From the NCBI GenBank assembly GCA_947652605.1, contig OX393578.1:33051470-33115469 (forward strand): DNA of 64,000 nt. Direction: 5' to 3'. The notes under the pieces were generated by a model. It was given only the letters and a program-made list of their open reading frames with translations, ran no database searches and was not told the DNA's origin. Of this stretch, positions 24,201 through 32,700 are shown piece by piece. Position numbers and translations under genes: made by a program. How positions within the stretch are numbered: the first letter of the stretch is position 1; each line of letters begins with the position of its first letter. The stretch comes from Elmis aenea (lineage: Eukaryota > Arthropoda > Insecta > Coleoptera > Elmidae).

Positions 24201-25673
24201 AATTATGTGTTTTTATAAAAAACATGCCGACGAGAAGTTTTCGTTGTATATGTTAATGGCAAAGTGTATAATTCGGTATTCTACAAAATTCTATGTAGGC
24301 CTAATGCCGAGTGAAATTTGGCATAGTATTAAAAAATTACCTTTAACCTGACCCTCGTTCACTCGTTTAGTAATAAAGGGTCAGGTTAAAGGTTGTTTAA
24401 AGCTTTTTTTTATACATTGCAATAAATAAAGTAAATTCATAAATTATTATTATTATTAATGTTATTTTTATTTGTGAAGAAATAACAATGTTTTGATTCT
24501 CGTTTAAAAAAAATTATTATACACTAATACACTCTACTTAACATTCGACGCTTTATAAAATGCTTTGGTATGCCATATAACGACTGTGTAATGTACATAA
24601 GATCATTATTTTAAACTTTGCCAAATTCCACTCGGCATTACACAGAATGCCTTATTCACTTTGCAACTAACATATATTTTTACTGTTACTGATATAAAAT
24701 ATTTATTTCTTTCTGCATATACTATCCAGTGTTACATAAGCTAAGAAAAAACTTAAAACATGAAACAAATCGGAAATAAGCCAGAAAATTTTGAATCGGG
24801 TATTTATTGTGAGACTAAATGGTGCCTGTCCACGTGAGAGTAAACTACTCTCGATAGCAGCGTCACCAAGGATACAGTCCCTGAGAGTAAGTCGCGATTG
24901 GCTGTATCCTTGGCGACGCTGCTATCGAGAGTAGTTTACTCTCACGTGGACAGGCACCATAGAAAGTGTAGTTCTGCAATTCTAAATAATAACAATAGAA
25001 AACAATGTTTAGTAGGTTAAATTACATTTTATAGAAATATTAATCACTTTATTGCTTTGTATCCCAGTTCCAAAGCTCATAATTTTTAATATTAAAGAAC
25101 CAGTTGTACAGAAACTGTATCCACAATTTTTATTTTTTAACTCTCAACATTTTTTCTTTATTCTAACAGAACTCTATTAAAAGGAGTAATATTTTTAATA
25201 CAAAAACAGATGTTAGAAATCTTGTCAAAAAAAAATGCTATAGGTACTGCCATTCTGACCTGAACTCTCTTAATTAACAGTTTATATTTAGTTTTAACCA
25301 ATAATGTTACTAACCTGGTGGTGCAGGTGGATATGGCGACGTAGACATTGGATACGGTGCGGATTGATATCCATAGCCACCTGTTGCTGATGGTGCAAAA
25401 CCAGGTCCCGAACCAACCGGTATAGGATGTTGAGGTCCTACTGGATACGGTGGTACAATTGCATCTGATGCATGTTGTGTAGTTACTGTTACAGTTGGCT
25501 GGCCAGCATCTATAAGTAATTCTTTATGTTAATATACTGAAATGGAATACAAAAACGTGCAAATACTTACATCCGAAAACTGTACCTTCTCTATGCTTTT
25601 TACAACACCAACCACATATAGAAAATAGTATACAAAATATAATAAACAAAACAATAGGCAAAAATAAATCCAT
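18202..25673 (-). CDS. Single-pass membrane protein with Pro/Tyr-rich PPxY tail (194 aa, five exons)
   Basis: The minus-strand exons are 25571-25673, 25315-25509, 23269-23301, 22180-22212 and 18202-18422. All junctions are phase 1 with GT...AG sites, and the 585 bases give 194 residues. The start ATG at 25673 follows an in-frame TAA 12 bases upstream. Residues 1-23 form one hydrophobic helix (MDLFLPIVLFIIFCILF...), followed by GWCCKKHRE. The rest is rich in Pro, Tyr, Gly and Ala, with repeated APYPPA/TPYP words and one PPSYNEA motif, a likely binding site for WW-domain proteins such as NEDD4-type ubiquitin ligases. The Cys-Cys after the helix and the PPxY tail recall the Shisa/WBP1/VOPP1 group, but the cysteine-rich ectodomain of that group is absent. 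Exons 3 and 4 are homologous 33-base microexons. The gene is divergent from LANCL3, about 750 bases away. Confidence 0.75.
18631..18977. mobile_element. Pogo/Tigger-like MITE
   Basis: The left end is CAGTGGACACCTCTATATTC and the right end is TATAGAGGTTCCACTG, with TA on both sides (18629-18630 and 18978-18979). The ends match the CAGTGGAACCTCTATA pattern of pogo/Tigger elements. There is no transposase frame. It lies in the last intron of the 194-aa gene. Confidence 0.82.
18980..19740. other. Intron sequence without features
   Basis: A+T-rich intron of the 194-aa gene; nothing recognised. Confidence 0.5.
19745..20275. mobile_element. Half copy of the 1.07-kb fold-back family
   Basis: It shares, in order, TTCTACCCAATATGAACAT, AATATTTAATGGTTCATGTT, GGGGTCGCACTTTTCA, TTTTACCGCTCCCC and AATATTTAAGAAATGCCCCG with the right half of the element at 4207-5271. 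Only one arm is present. Confidence 0.75.
20276..22179. other. Intron sequence, one poly-A/T tract
   Basis: No gene is seen. A slightly G+C-richer patch lies at 20280-20540 without an open frame. A 16-base T tract follows GTGACGTAGCGCCC near 21270. The word CTGCTGTACAG near 21850, preceded by GTGCGTCC, could be a transposon end, but its partner was not found. Confidence 0.4.
22834..23178 (+). mobile_element. Non-autonomous Helitron
   Basis: The element begins TCTATATATATAAAAATGAA, with A before it, and ends CTAG followed by T, as expected for Helitron insertion between A and T. A strong stem-loop GGAGCCCC-GAA-GGGGCTCC (23149-23167) sits eight bases before the CTAG. The 345 bases carry no Rep/helicase coding. 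It sits in the intron between the two microexons of the 194-aa gene. Confidence 0.85.
23542..24181. mobile_element. 640-base fold-back MITE
   Basis: Arms of about 300 bases start GGGTGTTAACCACCAGCCGT and end with the complement. They are near identical over words such as TTCCTGCTCCCCAATTGAAT and ATGACTGTCAATCTGACATT. The loop near 23830-23880 is short. No clear target duplication is visible and there is no coding capacity. Confidence 0.85.
24259..24664. mobile_element. MITE with hairpin core, second copy
   Basis: The inverted ends are GCAAAGTGTATAATTCGGTA and the complement of GAATGCCTTATTCACTTTGC. Internal copies of AATGCCGAGTG lie on each arm, and there is a central hairpin of CCTTTAACCTGACCC and its complement. 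It is the reverse-orientation relative of 5286-5980. Confidence 0.7.
24820..24959. repeat. Near-perfect 140-base palindrome
   Basis: The left arm TGGTGCCTGTCCACGTGAGA continues for about 58 bases. It is repeated as reverse complement at the right with only one or two mismatches, around a 24-base spacer (TCCCTGAGAGTAAGTCGCGA). The G+C content is above that of the surroundings. It is probably a recent short MITE. Confidence 0.85.
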
Positions 25674-26425
25674 TGTTACTTTTTAAGGTTATGTGAACTA
25701 ATAAAAATAATTATTTAGCCACTATTTACTACAAAAGTAGACGTACAAAGAACTGTAAACGACGCACGGAAGTGAAAAGATAATGGTATATTTCACAACA
25801 CTGTAAAATCACAGGTTCAGACGTCTTTACGCTTTACCCATCATTAATGAGTCATCTTATTCAAAGAAAAACTCCAAAAAGAAACTATATTAAGTCGCGC
25901 ACTTAACAACTTCAACAATTTACTATACTAAATTAATAATCAACATAATTAACGCATTGTACAAATATTTTATATTTAAAAACACCCTATTTTGTTGTTT
26001 TGGAATTTGGGTGACATTACTACGACAGTGCAGCCAATCTCAATGTCAATTGTCAATCGCAAAAAATTTCAACGAAATATAAATATTCTGTTAGCACCAG
26101 GGTTGTTGTGCATTGTTTACGCTTTCGTACAAAAAATAAATGTGTATATAAAACTTTCTTCCATGCGTGTACTAGTAAGTCAACTGAATTAATTTTTGAA
26201 ATAAAATGCAAGTGTTATGTTATAACGTTTATTATAACAAAATTTATTTTCGTCATCTACACCACGGAACATATCTATACATATAGTGGCTTGTTCACGA
26301 GTGGTTCATATTCAATGCATAGATAAGAAACAATAATTCAATGTCAAATGCAAATCCAAAATCAATGTTTCACAAATAAAAATTGAAACTTTTGTTTATG
26401 TCAGTTATAGTGCGGTCAAACTTAA
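25674..26425. promoter_or_regulatory. Divergent promoter region of LANCL3 and the 194-aa gene
   Basis: About 750 bases separate the two divergent start codons, with no repeat recognised in between. It should hold both promoters and 5' UTRs. No TATA box or named motif can be assigned with confidence, and the small frames at 25992-26326 look random. Confidence 0.5.
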
Positions 26426-27730
26426 ATGAAAAGGACTTTAGTCCGATTAGCCGCCAAAATGTTTGGAAGTAGTAAAGAATCAACAGAATTACCGGTAGCT
26501 AACAGCCGTTTTTTTCTAAACCTTGTTGAAGATTTTCCTTCCACAGAAGATACAGCATACATACCAGACGATCGACTACGGTCGGCTGTGTTTAATATAA
26601 CAGAAAGTGTATCGGCAAACTATAAACCAACCGATGAACATGGCGAAGATGGCTTGTACTTGGGCTCCGCAGGAATTGCGTATATGTTTTACCACCTAAG
26701 TAAAATTCCAACTTTAAGCGAACGCCATAATTACTATTTAAAAAGCGCAATAAGTTACCTAAAACCAGCATTGCTAATAGCGAAGAAGTACGCTGGTTGC
26801 AAAAAAGACACTCCTTCACTTCTTTTGGGTAATTGCGGCATTTATGCTGTAGCTGCCGCCATTTATCACAAAAATGGTGACGAAGCTCTATGCAGCCAAT
26901 ATCGTCAATTATATTACGATGCAGCTACAACGTGCAAGGAGATACGATTTTTAGAAGGTGGATCTGACGATCTTTTTGTGGGACGAGCTGGCTACTTATG
27001 TGGCGCGTTATGGATGGCGAAAGAAACTAACACCGGTGTACAGACCCATGATTTACACGCTATTTGCCATGTGGCCGTTGCTTATGGACGAGAATATTCT
27101 CAACGACATCAATGCGCACAACCACTCATGTACTCTTACTATAATGTAGAATATCTCGGCGCTGGACACGGCTTATCCAGCATTTTACAAATGCTTATGT
27201 CTGTTCCTGGATACCTGGATTCCAACCCTGGAGATGCCAAAGACATCCAGATGTCTGTCGATTATTTATTAAGCTTGCAAGATGCGGTAGGCAATTTTCC
27301 CTCTGCAACAGACGATATACGCTACAACTATAACGAACTAATCCATTGGTGTCATGGAGCTGCGGGCATGGTGTATTTGATGGCAAAAGCCTATTTAGTA
27401 TGGCATGATAATAAATACCTAAAATCGTGCGAAAAAATGGCTGATATAGTTTGGGAAAAAGGTTTATTACGTAAAGGGCCCGGCATTTGTCATGGCGTAG
27501 CTGGCAATGGTTATGTATTTTTGCTGCTCTTTAGGTTGACTAATAAGCATAAATATCTTCACAGAGCGGTAGTTTTCGCCCAATTTATGGAAACAGAAGA
27601 GTTTAAAAAAGAAGCGAGAATACCTGACCATCCTTACAGCTTGTATGAAGGACTTGCAGGAACTGCCTGTTTTTTGAGCGATCTTACTGTGCCTAATAAG
27701 GCCGCTTTTCCGTTTTCTGATGTTTTTTAA
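26426..27730 (+). CDS. LANCL3: LanC-like protein 3
   Basis: One uninterrupted frame encodes 434 residues. The LanC-like fold is seen in the repeated G-x-x-G helical motifs and in segments typical of LANCL3: FVGRAGYL, YLGAGHGLSSILQ, HWCHGAAG, KGPGICHGVAGNG and SLYEGLAG. The zinc-binding triad can be placed at Cys309, Cys355 and His356. The 46-residue spacing between the cysteines equals that of mammalian LANCL proteins. Family members are cytosolic zinc proteins; LANCL1 and LANCL2 bind glutathione and add it to dehydroamino acids, while the role of LANCL3 is less defined. The length is normal for LANCL3 (about 420). No intron is needed. A shorter start at Met12 is possible, but the first ATG leaves the fold intact. 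An AATAAA lies at 27791. The gene is head to head with the 194-aa membrane protein gene. Confidence 0.95.
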   Translation: MKRTLVRLAAKMFGSSKESTELPVANSRFFLNLVEDFPSTEDTAYIPDDRLRSAVFNITESVSANYKPTDEHGEDGLYLGSAGIAYMFYHLSKIPTLSERHNYYLKSAISYLKPALLIAKKYAGCKKDTPSLLLGNCGIYAVAAAIYHKNGDEALCSQYRQLYYDAATTCKEIRFLEGGSDDLFVGRAGYLCGALWMAKETNTGVQTHDLHAICHVAVAYGREYSQRHQCAQPLMYSYYNVEYLGAGHGLSSILQMLMSVPGYLDSNPGDAKDIQMSVDYLLSLQDAVGNFPSATDDIRYNYNELIHWCHGAAGMVYLMAKAYLVWHDNKYLKSCEKMADIVWEKGLLRKGPGICHGVAGNGYVFLLLFRLTNKHKYLHRAVVFAQFMETEEFKKEARIPDHPYSLYEGLAGTACFLSDLTVPNKAAFPFSDVF

Positions 27731-27790
27731 CCAATCTAACGCCTATGTACGTTCATATCTAATCATGTGTACTGTAGATAATCTTATTCT

Positions 27791-27796
27791 AATAAA
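27791..27796 (+). terminator. Poly(A) signal AATAAA of LANCL3
   Basis: A canonical AATAAA lies 60 bases after the stop codon and is followed by a T/G-rich stretch. Confidence 0.7.
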
Positions 27797-27874
27797 TTTT
27801 GTTCTATAAACATGAATTTTAAAAAAATAATTTTTAAATTACACTAACCACTAACCTCTAATTTATATTGACCA

Positions 27875-28275
27875 GGGGTGGCTCGTCCGTAGGGACAGCG
27901 GAGCGGCAGCCCCTCCAGATTTTAATGAATTTATGTATACTTTTTAAACTTGTTTTAATTTTTACTCAAAACCGTTATTTTTTCGTTTCCAGTGCGCTTA
28001 CGCTAGATAGTTTATATTTCGTAACAAAGGCCAGAGGCGTCAAAGACGTCGCCGGGCCCGGGGGAATAATTTACAAGTGAATAAATTATTTGAAAATTTA
28101 TTTTTAACAATACTTTCTTCATACTACGTATGGCGAAAGTAAAAAAACCATTTGTGAATCGTGAATATTTAATACACCATAATTAAAAAAGTATGTAGAC
28201 TACTAGTCCCAAAATTACTGTCGGGCCCGAGGCTTGGAGCCCCCGCTGCCCTCCCCCACAGCGGCCCTGACAATA
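27875..28275. mobile_element. hAT/P-like MITE, ends CAGGGGTGG...GGCCCTG
   Basis: The left end reads CAGGGGTGGCTCGTCCGTAG and the right end CCCCCACAGCGGCCCTG. Inner G+C-rich edges flank an A+T-rich core that includes the 29-base near-palindrome. The edges resemble those of the element at 43616-44309. Target duplications are not clear. Confidence 0.55.
28112..28140 (+). repeat. 29-base near-palindromic motif, copy 2
   Basis: ACTTTCTTCATAC-TAC-GTATGGCGAAAGT occurs here in the plus orientation, identical to the minus-strand copy at 13452-13480. Confidence 0.85.
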
Positions 28276-28342
28276 GCTGTATCTTACAAAATTAATACGC
28301 GGGCTGTATTTCCTTCAGCCCCAAACCGCTAGCATAACATAT

Positions 28343-28606
28343 TTAGGCCGGGGACATGCTTGCGGGTGACCCGCCGTGGGCCGATTGTAGCAATCTGCAC
28401 GTACCTAAGTTCTGTAACTCACACGTTATGGCCGAAGACAAACAAGGAGTCACATTGCGTACGGGCACATCACACGTTGCCAATTCGCGTGGAAGACGTC
28501 GATTTGGATATCCCTCTAGGTACACACGTGCAACTAAAACGCAATTCCGCTGACATTTACCTATGATAAAAATCATATTGACCATTTCTTCTGTGGAGAA
28601 ATTCAT
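28343..28606 (-). pseudogene. N-terminal relic of a DDE transposase (DUF4817-type helix-turn-helix)
   Basis: The 87-codon frame starts FSTEEMVNMIFIIGKCQRNC and continues ARVYLEGYPNRRLPR. This is the pattern of the small N-terminal helix-turn-helix found in many insect mariner-related transposases (S-x-E-E...Y...N...A...Y...R-x-P). The match ends after about 50 residues, and no catalytic domain follows. The patch is G+C-rich against its flanks. It is a decayed fragment, not a host gene. Confidence 0.65.
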
Positions 28607-28849
28607 CTTACTCGTGCAAATTGTATATTTAAAATGTTTTAATTAATACTTTCAACTACAAAACTGTCAAACTGCACGATATGAATTAATTAATAAACGG
28701 TTTTCAGATTGAAAAAAAAATTTTTGTCACATATTTTATAGTTTAAGTCAAATTGACATGTGTATGTTCTGTGATTGACATTAGTAACTACAATAATCAT
28801 CTTTTGTTTAAAAATTCTTTGAAAAATTACGGCCTACCTCCATGGCCGA

Positions 28850-29475
28850 CTTTAAAATATTTCAATTGCCTTAGTAGTACATACTAATAAAAATCGAGAT
28901 AGCTCGAAAAATATCCACTTCAGGTATAGGACATGCTTAATAATTTCGAAAGACAGAACAACAAGAAAATGTAAAAATATACAGGATGTTGTATTTAAGA
29001 AAAATGAGTTATCGATGTTTAAAGTTTCACAAGTTTGACCAAGCGTAAAAAACACTGTATAAAATTTTTTAAATGTAGCTAGCGCAAAGTGTTAATTAAT
29101 CTGTTTTTAATCTAATTTTTAAAGGAAATTTTACTGCTTTTTTAAGTAACTTAAATGTCGAAAAAAAATTAAAGTGCTGTATTGCTCAAAAATTTCATAA
29201 AAATGTAAATTTTACGAAAACGGTTGAGTTTAGACCCATATAGCCTTATACATTTTTTAAAGTAAATTTTAAGAGAATTCCAAAAATGTAAAAATATACA
29301 GGGTGTTCTATTTAAAAAAATCACCGCTCAAAAAAAACACCCTGTATATTTAAAAATTATTTTAAGTTATGTAGAAAATAGGCTTGCACAACATTTGTAT
29401 TGAATATTTTTTGATATTTTCATTAATAAAGGAGCTATCGAAGAATCTCAGGGTCGTGGTGCACCCTGTATAAAA
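28850..29475. mobile_element. Fragments of CAGGGTGTTC-ended fold-back family
   Basis: The region carries several short copies of phrases that also occur in the 58562-59566 element: AGCTCGAAAAATA, AAAAATGTAAAAATATA followed by CAGG(G/A)TGTT, and AACACCCTGTATATT. A 46-base mini-element at 29299-29344, with TA on both sides, is a complete pair of ends. Confidence 0.55.
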
Positions 29476-29722
29476 TTAATATTTGCAAATTTTGCTCTCT
29501 ATGATTTCGGTTTTAACTTAAATTTTTAATGTAATATAAGTATAAGAGCAATGCACTAAATAGTATTTGCTCACAATTCGTGGAGCCGTCCTGTAAACTT
29601 TACAAGATATAAAGAAAATGAGGTGAAAAGAGTATCACAAATATATTTCGTCCAAAAGTAATAAAGAAACAATACATATTACACAATAAAAAAATCATTA
29701 ACTATTCATTCTAACACAAAAA

Positions 29723-32700
29723 TTAAGATTTCTTGAACAATAATTGACATTTCATGCAGTTCCAATTTCTAAGAGATGAAACTACAGAGTTTAAGTGTTT
29801 TTCCCATGTTTTCATGTCGGACAATGTGTCTGCGGCCAAAAAGTTTCTCACAATAGTGTGAGAGGTCTTACATAACAACGTGAAAGAATTTCTATCTTTC
29901 GGTTTGGGTAGGCGCGCGGTTTCCAGAAGCAAAGTTTTTGATCTTGCACATAATTCTCGATCGGCCATAGTTACCCATGACGTGACGCAACAACTTAAAT
30001 CAATGCTGCCTAGTGGTGCACATTGTTCTTCGCAAGGATAGTTCCAAAATTTGAATTTAGAACCATCCAGACGACACCAACGACGATTCCATGTTGCGGA
30101 ACCTCCAGATTCTGATCCAATGTCCAAAAAACCGGAATGTTGTTCCAGGATTTTGACGCTACTCGTAATATCCATGGAAACGGTTCCGGCTAAACTGGAT
30201 CGCAACGGAACAGTCGACAAACGGAATTCGTCTGTTGAAGTCAGATCTGATATGCGTATAACTGTAGTGCCATAAGGAATAAATGATGACGAGGTTACAT
30301 CCTTACATTTACGGATATTTTTATGAATATGAAACAGTTTTTGAGGCTTTGGACATAGCGTTGATTCCTGTAAAGATTAAAATAAAATGGTTTTATTAAT
30401 CAGCACGACAATGCAGTAAATTAGAAACTTACTTTGTTCAGCCGAAACTTAGATTCGTGGCTATAATTCCTCATGTTATTTCTGGTCATCATAAAATAAA
30501 TTGTTAAAACTATTTCAAAATCTGCTACAAGTCTTTCAAATTTGAATATATCCTGAAATTTAACTCCCCCTTCCGAGTCTCCCATAGCAGCATTGGTAGC
30601 TAATACATTTTCGCCGCAACTTAGGACGCACACAAACCATTGGTTATAATCATTTTGACGCTTTATATAGCCCGCCAAATTTGGACTGCTTGGTTTAGGG
30701 GGAAATGAAAGATTTTCAATTTTGATACATCCTAAATTGGTTGGTTTTTTGTCTATTTCTTCATACTCCAATCGCGATATTTCGTGTTTGAGAGCTTTGT
30801 ATTTGCAAGCTGAAAAACAACTACCACTTTTAAACACTTTTACAGACATGCATTTGATATTTGATAATAAGTGTCTGCACATATTTAGTGGCAAGACTAA
30901 CTTTTAATTGAAAATGCTTGATTATTAAGATTTTAACGCCGTTGCCAATGGAAAGTGTTTACGGTTTAACACAGGAAATCAACAATGGTTAAACTTTGTT
31001 TTCAACACTTACTTTTACTATTAAAATGTAAATATGGCATGTTGAATATTTTAGATATAGCTTATATTTAAATTACAACTTATTGCATCTACAAACAATC
31101 TTATAAATTACTTGTTAACAATGTTAGGAACATAATAAACTACACTTTTTCTTTATATACAGGATGACAATAATTTACATATATTGTATAGGTAACTTTG
31201 TTGTTATAAGAGTTACATAGTCGATTAAATAAGAAAAGTTAGGCAGAATTTCAAGGCGAATTTATAGCCATTTTGACCTTTGCCTACAACTTCAACAAAA
31301 ATAGACAATTTTTAATAGTAAATAATTCCACAACCACCTGTGTTAAAATTAAAATGTGAAATTATTCCTGTAGATATTATTACGTAGAATAAGAAAAAAA
31401 TATCTAAAAACTCATGGCACACTCGATTTTTGAGAAATAAGTCAAAATCGACTTTTTTTTTAATGGCAACCATAGTTGGCTATAGGTTCATAAAATAAAT
31501 GATTTTTTTCTCATTTTATTGATGTATGGGTTGTTGAGTTTACCTTTAAAATTAAGTAAGTAATTACAATATTACTGTTTTTGTTAAGTTTAATCAAGTG
31601 GCCATTGAAAAACAAACATTACAAAAATAAACTAGCTGTACATTGTGGACCAAATTCGAAAGTTTACAGGGTATCTCGGTTACCGTAATAGTTAACGAAA
31701 ATCAGATCTTAGGGCACGTACATAGTGAGGCAATTCATCTCGCCGCGCTTCTCGCCGCGCTACTCGCCGCGCTGCTCGCCAGGATGTTAGCCGCGATGCT
31801 GGCTGGGATGTTCGCACCTCGCTATTCGTATCTGGCCAAGCAAATATTCAAACAAATCACGGTTTATGTCAGTTTGCGTTTTATTAAAATGTTTACGAAT
31901 TCTGATAGTGATAGTGAATTATTGACAAGTAATGCCGTCAAGTGGTAATTACTTTTCAATAGAAAAGTTAGAGAATGCAGTGTGCATCCTATAAATAAAA
32001 AACGCACCAAACTTGGTGAATTTTATCTTTTGTATGAAGAACTAAAACATTATTCGGATAGATTTTATGAATACCCAAGGATGTCTCAAGCAACATTCAA
32101 TTATATTTTAGAGTTAATACAACCCAAAATTCAGAAAGTGTACACCAACATGCACACACAACCAATTAGTGTTGAAGAAAGGCTGGTAGTAACAATCAGG
32201 TAAGAATTAATATTAAATGTATAGTCAACTTGGGCATATCAAATATGAACTTTAAACTTTAAACTGCTGCCTTAACATTTTCCATGTCTTTTTAGCTTGT
32301 TCGACTGAAACAAAAAGCCTATGGCAATTATTCTAATTATTAGAGTAATATCCAAAGGCTTTTTGTCTAATATAATGTATTCATTAAAATACAGCATAAA
32401 CAGATTTAAAACGGATGCACATTACTAGAAATTAACTTAACATTCCTTGACAGGTTTCTAGCAACAGGAAACTCGTTTAGAAGTCTTGCATTTTCATTTA
32501 GAATGGGGACTAGTACTGTAGCTAGCATAATTGCAGAGATGACCCAATTATTGTGGGAAATTTTACAACCACTGCATATGAAACCACCCACTCAAGATAC
32601 ATTTAAAAACATTGCAAACACTTTCTTTCAAAAATGGGGGTTTCCTAACTGTCTTGGTGCAATCGATGGGAAGCATGTGCGAGTGAAATGTCCAGTTCAA

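Noticed and set aside
31643..31948. 101-codon frame spanning the Harbinger left end
   Set aside because: It starts outside the element and its Leu/Ala repeats are the terminal tandem words. Only the part from 31890 is transposase-like.
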